The position numbers and the translations under genes are program-made. Positions 9,292-18,283 of a stretch of DNA of 64,000 nucleotides are shown in pieces. The stretch is from positions 11,569 through 75,568 of the forward strand of contig JBEMAY010000006.1 of NCBI GenBank assembly GCA_040274765.1, written 5' to 3'. Position 1 is the stretch's first letter. The number at the start of each line of letters is the position of its first letter. The notes under the pieces were generated by a model. That model saw nothing but the letters and a program-made list of their open reading frames with translations. It was not told where the DNA came from and ran no database searches. The stretch is from Psychrobacillus sp040274765 (GTDB lineage Bacteria > Bacillota > Bacilli > Bacillales_A > Planococcaceae).

Positions 9292-9536
9292 TATATAATC
9301 CCCCTAGACCCTCACTTTACTATTGTGTGAATATTTTTGTTCTGTTTCCTTGGGAGAAATAAACATTCTCCACTATTCTTGCCAGGCTCTTCGTTAAAAT
9401 CAGCACTGACTAATTTCTTTCCTACTGGCTTAAATTCACTTTATCGTTTTCCAAGTTTAGTCACGTCTCTTCCTAATAGATATTACTATTAAAATGTGAT
9501 AAACTAAAGGACAGACAATAAGAGGACGTGAGAGAA

Positions 9537-9911
9537 ATGATTAAAATTGAATTACCAAAACCAACTGTAACGATTACACAACGCACGCAAGCACTTAAAG
9601 AAGGAGAAGTTGAAATCCCATCTATCTATGGATTTATCGATTTCCACCAAATCCCTCGTGATAAAGGCGGCATCTTTATGTTTTATAACAAAAATGATGA
9701 GCTATTATTCGTAGGAAAAGCTCGTAAAATCCGTCAACGCATTAAAAAACATTTTGAAGATAACGTTTCCCCGATGATTAAACATCGCGATGAAGTATAC
9801 AAAATTAGCGTGTGTATAGTGGAAGAGCCTATGGATCGTGAAATATATGAAACCTATGCAATTAATACATTAAAAGCTAAATACAATATCGATAAAGTAT
9901 TTTATAAGTAA
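9537..9911 (+). CDS. GIY-YIG-like nuclease-family small protein
   Basis: About 124 residues from the ATG at 9537. That start is preferred over the GTG at 9528 because the AGAGG site is only two bases from the GTG. The central part has the GIY-YIG layout: GGIFMFYNKNDELLFVGKA stands in for the two beta strands and the following helix, with KIRQRIKKHF continuing and a conserved acid in REIYETYAINTLKAKYN. UvrC, Slx1-type and homing enzymes share this fold. The short stand-alone Bacillus form has no assigned substrate. It is a single gene with its own terminator. Confidence 0.8.
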   Translation: MIKIELPKPTVTITQRTQALKEGEVEIPSIYGFIDFHQIPRDKGGIFMFYNKNDELLFVGKARKIRQRIKKHFEDNVSPMIKHRDEVYKISVCIVEEPMDREIYETYAINTLKAKYNIDKVFYK

Positions 9912-9914
9912 GAG

Positions 9915-9951
9915 AACTCATGCCTTATATGGAGGCATGAGTTTTTTATTT
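9915..9951. terminator. Terminator shared by the GIY-YIG gene and the reductase
   Basis: The stem ACTCATGCC / GGCATGAGT is followed by a T-run on the plus strand. The T-run overlaps the 3' end of the convergent reductase gene. Confidence 0.8.
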
Positions 9952-10938
9952 TGTTTCTTCAAAAATACTCGTGCTGTGCTTTGGCTGTACTCTTGCTTTC
10001 GGATCTAGTGAGGCTTTGATATGACTAATTGCATTAGGAACTTCACCAAATCCTACTGCTATCAGCTTTACTTTGCCAGCATGTGTACATACGTCACCTG
10101 CAGCGTATATGCCTTCTACACTTGTTTCCATTTTTTCATTCACTACTACCGAATTCTTTTCCATTTCTAAACCCCAGCTTTTTAGCGGTCCAAGAGAGGC
10201 AACGTTGCCATAGTTCACTAGTACGTGGTCTACTGGGATTCTTTCCTCAGCTTTATCCTTGCTCACTACAACAACTTCTTGAATTCGTTCTCCATCACCA
10301 ATTAATTCTTTAATCGCATAGGAAGTTTTAACATGTACTTTAGAAGCCTCAAGCTGTTGCACTGATTTTTCATGAGCGGTAAATTGGTCACGTCGATGGC
10401 AGATCGTTACCTTGGAAGCGATATTCTCTAACATTAATGACCAATCTAGGGCAGAATCGCCACCACCCAGTACTAATACAGTGGAGTTTTGAAAATCATT
10501 TAAATCCTTTACTTTATAGTATAAGTTTTTGCCCTCATATTCCTTTGCTCCGGGCACAGTTAGCTTACGTGGTTGGAACGAACCCACACCCGATGTCAAC
10601 AGGATTGTTTTAGAGTAGTGTATGCCTTTATCCGTCTTCAATATAAAATACTCATCGTGCTTTTCTAATTCATTTGCCGTTTCTTCCAGACAAATTGTCG
10701 GATTACTATAGGAAGCCTGTTCAACTAAATTTGCCACTAAGTCCTTTGCCAATATTTTAGGTAGGCCCCCAATATCATATATATATTTATCTGGGTAGAG
10801 CTCCATCAATTGTCCGCCTAGCTCTGGAAGGCTATCAATTATTTTTACCTTTAAATCTCTTAGCCCCGCATAAAAGGAAGCAAACAATCCAGTTGGGCCT
10901 CCCCCTATAATTGTTACATCATACACTTCGTGTTTCAT
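9946..10938 (-). CDS. yumC: Ferredoxin/flavodoxin--NADP+ reductase, thioredoxin-reductase-like (YumC type)
   Basis: About 330 residues. It has an FAD-binding GGGPTGLFASFYAG near the N-terminus, GGQLMELYP, a second nucleotide site VLGGGDSALDW in mid-protein, and the C-terminal FAD motif GIYAAGDVCTH. It lacks the CxxC redox pair of thioredoxin reductase, which is the hallmark of the YumC/YcgT ferredoxin-NADP reductases, and it ends with the family-typical ARVQPKHSTSIFEE tail. The ATG at 10938 is chosen because GAGGTG lies about eight bases upstream; the in-frame GTG at 10950 is part of that site. It follows the DCC gene on the same strand. Confidence 0.88.
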   Translation of the reverse strand: MKHEVYDVTIIGGGPTGLFASFYAGLRDLKVKIIDSLPELGGQLMELYPDKYIYDIGGLPKILAKDLVANLVEQASYSNPTICLEETANELEKHDEYFILKTDKGIHYSKTILLTSGVGSFQPRKLTVPGAKEYEGKNLYYKVKDLNDFQNSTVLVLGGGDSALDWSLMLENIASKVTICHRRDQFTAHEKSVQQLEASKVHVKTSYAIKELIGDGERIQEVVVVSKDKAEERIPVDHVLVNYGNVASLGPLKSWGLEMEKNSVVVNEKMETSVEGIYAAGDVCTHAGKVKLIAVGFGEVPNAISHIKASLDPKARVQPKHSTSIFEETK

Positions 10939-10971
10939 TTGAACAATCACCTCATTAATCTATTATTTACT

Positions 10972-11361
10972 TTATAAGAACCGGCTACGTACTTCTGGAG
11001 AGGGTATCATACAGCTCTCCTTTTTACCAAACCAGCGATAACGATTTTTTGCGATGAATTTGTAAACACTATTTCTAATTGGTTTAGGAACGAATCTGAA
11101 AATATAAAGATACTTCCATAAACCTTTTAAATTTTTACACACTCTTAAAGCCCCATCGGAAAATTTATAGACTCTTTCATCTTCTATCAAGATGAAACTA
11201 TCGATGTGATTAGATATACCATATTTATCCTTCAATTCCATCCCTGCTTCACTTTGAAGTGCAGCAAACTTAAAATAACCATGAGGATCTCGTTTTATAA
11301 TAAATTGAACACTGGAATCACAAAAATTACATTCTCCATCAAACATAACGATAGCTGCCAT
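10972..11361 (-). CDS. DCC-family thiol-disulfide oxidoreductase-like protein (DUF393, YuxK type)
   Basis: 129 residues with the defining motif DGECNFC (Asp8, Cys11, Cys14) right after the first beta strand, as in DUF393/YuxK. The family is predicted to have a thioredoxin-like fold, with the DxxCxxC motif replacing CxxC; its substrates are unknown. There is no export signal. It lies upstream of the YumC-type reductase with a gap of about 33 bp, so a shared transcript and a shared redox role are possible but not proven. Confidence 0.82.
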   Translation of the reverse strand: MAAIVMFDGECNFCDSSVQFIIKRDPHGYFKFAALQSEAGMELKDKYGISNHIDSFILIEDERVYKFSDGALRVCKNLKGLWKYLYIFRFVPKPIRNSVYKFIAKNRYRWFGKKESCMIPSPEVRSRFL

Positions 11362-11470
11362 ATATTACTCCCCCTTGCTTCTAGTGTATCAGAAAGGATT
11401 TGGACTGTTAAATGACAGGGACTAAAATTCCTTAATACTTTTGACTGAGATAATAGAAGTCGTAAAAATT

Positions 11471-11516
11471 AAAAATGATGCTCAATACCTTTTGGAATTG
11501 GCATCATTTTGTTATT
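11471..11516 (-). terminator. Terminator after the DksA/YteA-like gene
   Basis: The stem AAAATGATGC / GCATCATTTT, with partial pairing inside the loop, lies just downstream of the stop on the minus strand. Confidence 0.75.
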
Positions 11517-11996
11517 TTATTTATCCTGCGGAGTATCTGATGAACCATAGGATTCTACATCCTCGAAGCTGTTACTGTAGTCTCTGAGCCGTTTTTCCTC
11601 TTGCTCCACTGGACGGTCGGTGTCAGGACCTAATATATCTTCTTCAACCGGTCGGAAGTCTTCTATATCCCGTTGAGCATCCTCAATACAAGTTAAGGCT
11701 GTTGGCTTGGCCTCTAGTCGCTCTATAGGAATTTGTTTGTTACAAACTATACACTGCCCGTATGTTCCTTCATCCATTGCCTGAAGTGCAGCCTTGATAT
11801 CTTCTATTTCCTCTTCATTACGCTTTCGTATGGCTAGTCTAGTATGCTGATCGGTTAAATCTGTTGCATTATCTGCTGGATGATTATCGTATTGGGATAG
11901 CTCAGTTGTTTCAAACTCTTCATCGTTATTTAAACTTTCCTCTAATTCTTTAAATCGGTTAAGTAATTCCTCTTTTAGTTTTTCATATTTGGCCAT
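11517..11996 (-). CDS. TraR/DksA-type zinc-finger protein (YteA-like)
   Basis: 159 residues. A long N-terminal coiled coil (about 1-75, rich in E, K and L) is followed by the finger region CIVC (Cys82, Cys85) and a third cysteine at 103 in TALTC. The fourth ligand of a classical C4 finger is not a cysteine here, which is common in YteA-like proteins. DksA relatives bind the RNA polymerase secondary channel; for Bacillus YteA this has not been clearly shown. The C-terminal acidic tail includes EEDILGPDTDRPVE. It is a single gene. Confidence 0.8.
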   Translation of the reverse strand: MAKYEKLKEELLNRFKELEESLNNDEEFETTELSQYDNHPADNATDLTDQHTRLAIRKRNEEEIEDIKAALQAMDEGTYGQCIVCNKQIPIERLEAKPTALTCIEDAQRDIEDFRPVEEDILGPDTDRPVEQEEKRLRDYSNSFEDVESYGSSDTPQDK

Positions 11997-12125
11997 GTCA
12001 ATTCCTCCTTAGGTTAGTATAGGATTACCCGAATGTAGGGAAAATAAAACTAAATCAATTTGCTAGAGTTTCTATTACATAAAATACGGATATGTAAGTA
12101 ATATATAGAGAAGGAGTGAATGCAA

Positions 12126-12752
12126 ATGGGAATTCATCGTTTTTTTATGAGCATGAACGAGTTGGAGAGAATTATACGTGCACCAGGAAGATTCAAATAT
12201 GAAGAGCATAATGTAGCAGCTCATTCTTGGAAGGTCGCTCAATATGCGATGTTCTTTGGAACTATCGAGGAAAACCATGGAGCAACAATTAACTGGAAAT
12301 CTCTGTACGAGAAGACGATTAACCATGATTTCGCAGAGATTTTCATTGGTGATATTAAAACACCAGTAAAACATGCTTCTCCCGAGTTAAAGCAAATGCT
12401 TTCCCACGTAGAAGAAAAAATGATGGAAAAGTTTATACTAAATGAAATACCAGAAGAATTTCAACCTGTCTTTTTTGATCGAATGAAAGAGGGTAAAGAT
12501 GAAACAATTGAAGGTCGTTTGCTAGAGCTAGCAGACAAAATGGATCAGGTTTATGAAGCTTTTACAGAGCTACAGCATGGCAATACTGATCCAGAATTTA
12601 TCAAGATGTATGAGACTGCGTTAAGAAAGATATTACACCTACCACTTGAAAAGAGTGTAACCTATTTCAAGGAAGTAATGCTACAGGATATTATTGCGGA
12701 GGAGTCCGTTATAGACGTTAAAAACATAACATTAAAAATTTTAGTAGAATAA
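12126..12752 (+). CDS. HD-domain hydrolase, YfbR/5'-nucleotidase-like
   Basis: About 208 residues from the ATG at 12126, nine bases after AAGGAG; the ATG at 12120 is too close to that site. The metal-binding H...HD...D set is visible: His33 in AAHSW, His67-Asp68 in INHDFAE and Asp138 in LADKMD. This matches the YfbR-like HD family of dNMP 5'-nucleotidases. The actual substrate cannot be read from sequence. The gene lies between divergent yteA and the GntR gene, 86 bp upstream of the latter. Confidence 0.82.
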   Translation: MGIHRFFMSMNELERIIRAPGRFKYEEHNVAAHSWKVAQYAMFFGTIEENHGATINWKSLYEKTINHDFAEIFIGDIKTPVKHASPELKQMLSHVEEKMMEKFILNEIPEEFQPVFFDRMKEGKDETIEGRLLELADKMDQVYEAFTELQHGNTDPEFIKMYETALRKILHLPLEKSVTYFKEVMLQDIIAEESVIDVKNITLKILVE

Positions 12753-12838
12753 GGAAATTTTTTCAATAAAACCTGCGATATATTGCATAATATAGTGTAT
12801 AATATGAAACAACTAGACTTTTTAAAGGAGGTTGTTTT

Positions 12839-13483
12839 ATGCCTATACCAATTGACCATACCAAACCAGTACGAACTACTGCTAAGTTACATGCCTTTAA
12901 TCAGCTGCAACAGTGGATTATCGATGGTACTCTACAACCAGATGAGAAGTTAAATGATATCGAATTAGCTCAAGCACTAGGTGTTAGCCGTACACCGATA
13001 CGTGAATCTCTACAGCTATTGGAATCTCAGGGTTTTGTATCCATGCAACCAGGAAGAGCAACACAGGTTACACCTGTGGAACCCGAGGATATTTATAACT
13101 TACTCCCTCCTTTAGCAGCATTACAAGCGCTCGCAGCTGAACTTGCAACTCCTAATATGGACGAAGAAATTTTAAACATGCTAGATGAAAAAAATAAGGA
13201 ATTTGCAGCAGCTCTACAAGCTAAAGAATTCACAAAAGCATTAAAAATTGACGAAGAATTTCATCAGCTGATCGTGGACCGTGCGAATAATCCATACATA
13301 TTCTCTATGGTAGAGATGCTACAAGCTCATGTTAGAAGACTTTATTATTATGAAAAAATAAATTTAAGAGAGCAATCTATTGAACAGCACAATGAGCTAA
13401 TTCAGTTGTTTAAAACTAAGGATGTTACTAAACTTACAGAAGTAATGCGTGCAAATTGGATTTATACGATAGAAGAGTTTTAA
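12839..13483 (+). CDS. GntR-family transcriptional regulator (FCD subfamily)
   Basis: 214 residues. The N-terminal winged helix (about 10-80) includes LNDIELAQALGVSRTPIRESL, the recognition helix pattern of GntR proteins. The C-terminal part (about 90-205) is an all-helical FCD ligand domain with the metal-type histidine EEFHQLIVDRA and a later histidine in SIEQHNELI. FCD regulators typically sense organic acids or sugars acids. A good AAAGGAGG site precedes the start. Neighbouring brnQ is convergent, so no clear target is indicated. Confidence 0.88.
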   Translation: MPIPIDHTKPVRTTAKLHAFNQLQQWIIDGTLQPDEKLNDIELAQALGVSRTPIRESLQLLESQGFVSMQPGRATQVTPVEPEDIYNLLPPLAALQALAAELATPNMDEEILNMLDEKNKEFAAALQAKEFTKALKIDEEFHQLIVDRANNPYIFSMVEMLQAHVRRLYYYEKINLREQSIEQHNELIQLFKTKDVTKLTEVMRANWIYTIEEF

Positions 13484-13522
13484 CAATCAGATAAAACGCA
13501 GGTACATAAGCAACCTGACGCC

Positions 13523-13570
13523 ACAAAACAAGTGAAATTGTGTATATACAATTTCACTTGTTTTGTTTTG
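13523..13570 (+). terminator. Terminator of the GntR gene
   Basis: A long stem, AAACAAGTGAAATTGT paired with its complement around a tiny TATA-rich loop, is followed by TTTTGTTTTG. Confidence 0.82.
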
Positions 13571-13683
13571 TTTTCTTTTGGAGATCCCTAAAAAGTTATA
13601 TAAGGTTATTTATCTTTAAACTACGTGTACGAAATGGCTATATTTTTCAGGATCTTTAGTAGGGAGTACAATTCTATGCCCAG

Positions 13684-13728
13684 AAAAAAAGCCCCTACAT
13701 TTTACACTTAGTAAAATGTAGGGGCTTT
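13684..13728 (-). terminator. Terminator of brnQ
   Basis: A perfect 18-bp stem, AAAGCCCCTACATTTTAC, has a five-base loop. The A7 run before it on the plus strand is the U-tract for the minus-strand brnQ transcript. The 110 bp between this and the GntR terminator hold nothing I can name. Confidence 0.88.
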
Positions 13729-13770
13729 GAATTCCATAGTTTTCTGCCCTTTATGAACTGTGCTTTGTGC

Positions 13771-15108
13771 TTATCTTATAACTCTAACAATAAGGGTGGT
13801 TATGAGAGTTATCACAACAAACGGAACAATCCAACCTAGGCCTACACTATAAAACGGTAAGATATTATCATACAATTTTAAGACTGTTTGCAACCAAGAA
13901 AAGTATGCTATTTCTAAAGAGTCACATAGCGCTTTCAATCCATCTACAATACTAATTAGCGAAGTAAATAACATAACCATCACATAGACTAGTCTCGAGT
14001 GATTGAACAATGGTGATAGGAAAGCAAGCAATATTAAAACAATAGCCAATGGATATAAAAGCATTAATACAGGTACAGAGTATGTAATAATGTTCGCTAA
14101 TCCAAAATTAGCAACCACACATGTAAATACACTAAAAACGACCACAAATACTTTATAGCTTATAGCAGGTATTAATGTATGAAAATACTCAGCACAAGCT
14201 GTAGTTAGCCCTATACTAGTCGTTAAACACGCTAAGATTATTACGATAGCTAACAGGATAGCTCCAAAGGAACCAAAGTAATACTCAGAAGCTGCACTTA
14301 AAACAGGACCGCCAGTATCCTTTATCCCAAACAAGTCAACAGACGTAGCACCCAGATATCCAATTCCAGCATAAATTATTCCTAAAAAGAATATTGCTAT
14401 AGCACCAGACTTAGCAGTTGCTACTAAGATACCTTTTTTTGAAGTTACACCCATAGAGCGTACTGCATTAATGACAATAATACCGAATACTAATGAAGCC
14501 AAAGCATCCATTGTATTGTATCCTTCTGTAAATCCTGTCATAAAGGCATTATCAATGTAGCCACCCTGTGGTGCACTGAATTCTCCCATAGGCTTGAATA
14601 TTACAAAAACCAATAAGACGAGGAGGCCTATTAATATCCCTGGTGAAAGGTATTTCCCTACATTATCTACTATCTTCGAAGGATTCAAGGAAAGCCATAA
14701 AGTAAGACCAAAGAAAAGTACTGTAAACACAAACAGTCCGATTTGTGTATATTCAGAATTTACAAAGGGCATAATTCCAATCTCATAGGATACAGCGCCT
14801 GTTCGAGGCAAAGCGAAAAATGGACCGATTGTTAAATACAACAAGGAAGTAAAAATAATAGCAAAAATAGGATGTACTCTACTAGACAGTTCCTGTAAAT
14901 TTTTGCTTCCAGAGAAACCCATTGCTAAAGTACCTAAAAACGGGAGACCAATGCCAGTTATTAGAAACCCGACCGTTGCAACCCATAAGCTTGTCCCAGC
15001 ATTTTGACCAAGGCTTGCTGGAAATATTAAATTACCTGCCCCAAAAAACAAAGCAAATAACATTACTCCAATAACCAAATAACTTGAAAAGGATAATTTA
15101 TTGTCCAA
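13771..15108 (-). CDS. brnQ: Branched-chain amino acid transport system II carrier protein
   Basis: A 445-residue LIVCS-family permease with about twelve membrane segments. The N-terminal signature FALFFGAGNLIFPASLGQ near residues 17-35 is characteristic of BrnQ, with later GFTEGYNTMDALASLVFG. It imports leucine, isoleucine and valine with Na+ or H+. The start is TTG at 15108, supported by AGGAGG eight bases upstream and by the lack of another site. It is a single gene; a short TGTATACA palindrome upstream may be part of its control region. Convergent to the GntR regulator. Confidence 0.92.
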   Translation of the reverse strand: MDNKLSFSSYLVIGVMLFALFFGAGNLIFPASLGQNAGTSLWVATVGFLITGIGLPFLGTLAMGFSGSKNLQELSSRVHPIFAIIFTSLLYLTIGPFFALPRTGAVSYEIGIMPFVNSEYTQIGLFVFTVLFFGLTLWLSLNPSKIVDNVGKYLSPGILIGLLVLLVFVIFKPMGEFSAPQGGYIDNAFMTGFTEGYNTMDALASLVFGIIVINAVRSMGVTSKKGILVATAKSGAIAIFFLGIIYAGIGYLGATSVDLFGIKDTGGPVLSAASEYYFGSFGAILLAIVIILACLTTSIGLTTACAEYFHTLIPAISYKVFVVVFSVFTCVVANFGLANIITYSVPVLMLLYPLAIVLILLAFLSPLFNHSRLVYVMVMLFTSLISIVDGLKALCDSLEIAYFSWLQTVLKLYDNILPFYSVGLGWIVPFVVITLITTLIVRVIR

Positions 15109-15152
15109 AAGAATTGCCTCCTGTGATTTTAGAAATACTCACTTCTTCTATA

Positions 15153-15161
15153 TTGTATACA
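15153..15161. promoter_or_regulatory. TTGTATACA palindromic site upstream of brnQ
   Basis: TGTATACA is a perfect 8-bp palindrome about 45 bp upstream of the brnQ start. It overlaps a plausible minus-strand -10 (TACAAT). It could be a GntR-type operator or chance; no better -35 is visible. The remaining 15162-15294 stretch is AT-rich with no gene. Confidence 0.25.
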
Positions 15162-15294
15162 GAACAAATAAAATGTTTTAAATAATCTTTCATCACCACT
15201 TAATTGCTAATAACAATCATGATAATACTATGTATTTATGCAGAATGCAATATATTATTAAAAATTACAGAATAATTGTTTGATTCAAACAAAA

Positions 15295-15342
15295 GAATAG
15301 TTAGCCAATAAAGTAAATTCATCAGCTAACTATTTTTAGGGT
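15295..15342 (-). terminator. Terminator of the mrp operon
   Basis: AATAGTTAGC pairs with GCTAACTATT around a 19-base loop, and TTCTTTTG follows on the minus strand. The mrpG stop codon TAG lies inside the first arm. Confidence 0.65.
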
Positions 15343-15703
15343 TTTCATCTTCTTCCTCGAACAGAATTTCCGTTAAAGAATTATCAGAAGAGTTTTCTGC
15401 CAGCTCAACATTTGTTCGATAAGCGGCTCTAGTCAAAAGATGTCCTGCAACAGGAGCAGTCAAGAATACAAACAGAATTCCTAATATTAAACGAACGCTT
15501 ACAAAACCATCATGTATCCAAAAATATAGGAAAGCTCCCGAAAGAGTTAGTAATACTGCCACAGTGGAACTTTTTGTAGCTGCATGTGAACGGGTATATA
15601 CGTCGGGAAGCCTAATTATGCCTATTGCACTAATAACACTCATGATGCTTCCTAAAAGAACTATTAATGCTGCAATCAGCTCAAATGTCTGACTTACGCT
15701 CAA
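15326..15703 (-). CDS. mrpG: Mrp Na+/H+ antiporter subunit G
   Basis: A PhaG/MnhG family protein of about 125 residues with three membrane helices. The family-typical GIIRLPDVYTRSHAATKSST is present after the first helix, followed by a C-terminal acidic tail. TTG at 15703 is preferred because AAAGGGG lies eight bases upstream; a GTG nine bases earlier overlaps that site. The frame overlaps the end of mrpF by about 23 bp, typical of tight translational coupling. It is the last gene of the operon. MrpG is an essential small subunit of the hetero-oligomeric antiporter. Confidence 0.93.
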   Translation of the reverse strand: MSVSQTFELIAALIVLLGSIMSVISAIGIIRLPDVYTRSHAATKSSTVAVLLTLSGAFLYFWIHDGFVSVRLILGILFVFLTAPVAGHLLTRAAYRTNVELAENSSDNSLTEILFEEEDENPKNS

Positions 15704-15965
15704 TGATAACACCCCTTTCGATGTATCGGGATATGGCGATTGTACTGATAAAGGCTAGAATTCCTAAAATAAGAATTGCCTCTAGGAAGGCCTTTGTCTT
15801 CAGTACGATAGACACTATAGCGATTATAGATATTAAATTTACCCCAATCATATCTAGGGCTACCGCTCTATCCGGCATGGAAGGACCCTTGATAATTCGA
15901 AAAAGCGCTATTCCTATCGAAATTGCAAATAACGAAAGTGATAATACTAGTATTTTCTCTACCAT
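15681..15965 (-). CDS. mrpF: Mrp antiporter subunit F
   Basis: 94 residues with three membrane helices and the MrpF signature RIIKGPSMPDRAVALDMIGVN (split around residues 23-43), followed by LEAILILGILAFIST. MrpF is a small subunit of the membrane complex and has been linked to bile-salt/cholate efflux in B. subtilis. The gene begins one base after mrpE ends and overlaps mrpG. Confidence 0.94.
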   Translation of the reverse strand: MVEKILVLSLSLFAISIGIALFRIIKGPSMPDRAVALDMIGVNLISIIAIVSIVLKTKAFLEAILILGILAFISTIAISRYIERGVIIERKSDI

Positions 15966-15966
15966 T

Positions 15967-16449
15967 TTAACGGGTCACCTCCATAATTGCTTTTTCAAAA
16001 TTCTTTAACGATCGTAATACATCAGCTTTTGATGTTTCCATATCCATTGCATGAATATAAAAAGTATCTCCTTCTGGATTTACCTCCATTACAACCGAAC
16101 CAGGAGTTAAAGTAAGCAATAGTGCAAGTGTCGTAATTTCCCATTCACTAGATAGCTTAGTCTTATAGGTAAAGATTCCTGGCTTTATCTTTAGCTTGGG
16201 GCTTAGAATCTGTTTACTAATTACTATACTGGATGTAGCTAATTCCCTATTAAAGATAAAAACCAGTTTAATAATTGAAAATAGACGCTTTAAGTAAAAC
16301 TGTGTTCCAAAAAAACGATGCATTAGAAAGACAATTCCAATTCCCACGATGAATCCACTTACAAAGGTTTGTAATTGTAGTTCCTCTGTGTCCATTAGTA
16401 AGGTCCACAAAAATGCTATAAATAAATTAAGTAGAAACTGTGCCGGCAT
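15967..16449 (-). CDS. mrpE: Mrp antiporter subunit E
   Basis: 160 residues. Two N-terminal membrane helices are followed by a cytoplasmic domain with LTLTPGSVVMEVNPEGDTFYIHAMD (quoted here only as landmarks TPGSVV and YIHAMD), the conserved centre of MnhE/MrpE. The subunit is needed for assembly of the complex. It starts with ATG 18 bp after mrpD and is followed directly by mrpF. Confidence 0.94.
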   Translation of the reverse strand: MPAQFLLNLFIAFLWTLLMDTEELQLQTFVSGFIVGIGIVFLMHRFFGTQFYLKRLFSIIKLVFIFNRELATSSIVISKQILSPKLKIKPGIFTYKTKLSSEWEITTLALLLTLTPGSVVMEVNPEGDTFYIHAMDMETSKADVLRSLKNFEKAIMEVTR

Positions 16450-16467
16450 TATAAATCACCTCTCCCA

Positions 16468-17955
16468 TTACTCTTCCTTGCTTAAAATGGCATCAATATA
16501 TATGGAAGGATTGGTCAGCGTATTTGCTGCATCACTAACATAATCTGCTACCACCTCTGCTCCCAGACCGAGTGCAAGCGTCCCAATACCTAGTAAGAAA
16601 ATTGGAAAAATCTCACCAAACTTCAATGGTGTTTCATCTTCTAGGCTGATGATCGTTTCCCCAAATATGGTATTTAAAAATATGCGAAGTAAGGAATATA
16701 GAACTACTATACTTGAGAGAAATGCCAAGGCTAATAAAATATATGCCCCTGACTCAATTGCCCCTTGACCGACTAAGATCTTACCTACGAAACCGCTAAG
16801 GGGTGGGATTCCAGCTAAAGAACAAGTAACAATAAAGAACATCCAACCAAGTAATGGATAGTTTTTAATCAATCCGCTTATCTCGTTAATCTTTGTTTTA
16901 CCTGTTAGGGAAATCATTGTACCCACCAATAAAAATAGCATTGCCTTAGCAATCATGTCATGCACGATATAATAAATAGAACCTTCGATAGCAACAGTAG
17001 TTCCTATTGCTAAGCCTACCAGCATAAACCCAACTGCTATAACGACATTATAGGAGGCAATTAATCGCATATCCTTATATGCGATTGCTCCCATACTCCC
17101 TACAACGAGTGTAACACCTGCCATAATTCCGAGCAGCATGTGCGTGATAAAAGGATCATGGTAGAAAATAATCGTAAAGGTACGGAACAAGGCGTAAATG
17201 CCAACCTTTGTGAGAAGAGCTCCAAATAAAGCTGCTACTGCCATAGGTGGTGCACTATACGAGCCTGGTAACCAAAAGAAAAGTAATAGTCCTGCTTTTA
17301 CACTAAAAACCACTAAAAACAGTAAACCTATAGTTGTTAACAACGGATCTTGTCCTGCTTCAGCTACCCTCTCGGATAGATGGGCCATATTAAGTGTTCC
17401 AAGAGAACCATACAAATAAGCAAGGGCTAATAAGAAGAACCAGGAAGCAACAACATTAATTACCACGTATTTAATAGATTCTCTTAACTGTCGTTTTGTG
17501 CCTCCTAAGGTTATTAACACATAGGATGCCAATAGTGTAACTTCAAAACAGACAAATAGGTTGAACATATCGCCTGTTAAAAACGAGCCGTTTACTCCAG
17601 CTAGCAGAAACAGCACAAATGGATAAAAGTACATTTTCTCATGTCTCTCTCCAATAGAGGAAAAAGCATATACCATACATAGTGTAGTAACAATACTTGC
17701 CGTTAGCACTAGCAACATAGAAAAAGAATCTGCCACAAATAGAATCCCAAAAGGAGGCTCCCAGCCGCCAAAGTCCAGTCGAAGAATCCCTTCTATTTGT
17801 ATGGTGTTCAAAACATATATGCTGATGCCGGTAATCGAAAGCAAGGTCACTAAAGTAATGACACGTTGCAATTTAACTTGACGATTAAAAAATACTAATA
17901 AAACTCCTATCATAATAGGAATGATTAAAGGTAAGACAATAATATTATTCATCAT
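16468..17955 (-). CDS. mrpD: Mrp antiporter subunit D
   Basis: A 495-residue relative of the proton-pumping ND5/NuoN-type antiporter subunits with about fourteen membrane helices. Family landmarks include NLFVCFEVTLLASYVLITLG near 130-150, a lysine-bearing KAGLLLFFWLPGSYSAPP near 220-238 and HDMIAKAMLFLLVG in the second half. It works with MrpA in ion translocation. It overlaps mrpC by 11 bp. Confidence 0.95.
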   Translation of the reverse strand: MMNNIIVLPLIIPIMIGVLLVFFNRQVKLQRVITLVTLLSITGISIYVLNTIQIEGILRLDFGGWEPPFGILFVADSFSMLLVLTASIVTTLCMVYAFSSIGERHEKMYFYPFVLFLLAGVNGSFLTGDMFNLFVCFEVTLLASYVLITLGGTKRQLRESIKYVVINVVASWFFLLALAYLYGSLGTLNMAHLSERVAEAGQDPLLTTIGLLFLVVFSVKAGLLLFFWLPGSYSAPPMAVAALFGALLTKVGIYALFRTFTIIFYHDPFITHMLLGIMAGVTLVVGSMGAIAYKDMRLIASYNVVIAVGFMLVGLAIGTTVAIEGSIYYIVHDMIAKAMLFLLVGTMISLTGKTKINEISGLIKNYPLLGWMFFIVTCSLAGIPPLSGFVGKILVGQGAIESGAYILLALAFLSSIVVLYSLLRIFLNTIFGETIISLEDETPLKFGEIFPIFLLGIGTLALGLGAEVVADYVSDAANTLTNPSIYIDAILSKEE

Positions 17956-18283
17956 TTGTTCCTCTCAATGCATCCAGGTCATCTGTGCCAATGTCCTGAT
18001 ACGCTCGGTATGCAAGAACAAGTATAAAAGCTGTTACTGCAAAGCTAATTACAATAGCAGTTAATATCAAGGCTTGTGGCAGCGCATCCGTATAAGGTGC
18101 GTTTGCTTCCTTTAACAAGGGCACATTCCCTCTTTTTAAATCACCCATAGTCAATATAAGTAAATGAGCTGCATGAGATAATACTGCAGTCCCTAAAATT
18201 ACTCGAATTATATTACGAGAAAGGATTAGATAAGTAGCAACGGCAACTAAAATACCGATTAATATAACCATAATTGTTTCCAT
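17945..18283 (-). CDS. mrpC: Mrp antiporter subunit C
   Basis: A 112-residue NuoK-like protein with three helices. It contains GTAVLSHAAHLLILTMG and DALPQALILTAIVISFAVTA, the conserved MrpC segments. It overlaps the mrpB stop (TAATG) and mrpD, so translation is coupled. Confidence 0.95.
   Translation of the reverse strand: METIMVILIGILVAVATYLILSRNIIRVILGTAVLSHAAHLLILTMGDLKRGNVPLLKEANAPYTDALPQALILTAIVISFAVTAFILVLAYRAYQDIGTDDLDALRGTNDE

Noticed and set aside
15153..15161. TGTATACA as the operator of the nearby FCD-type GntR regulator
   Set aside because: The spacing does not match the FCD/FadR-type consensus (GT-N3-AC), and no second copy lies before the regulator gene, so it is kept only as an unassigned palindrome.
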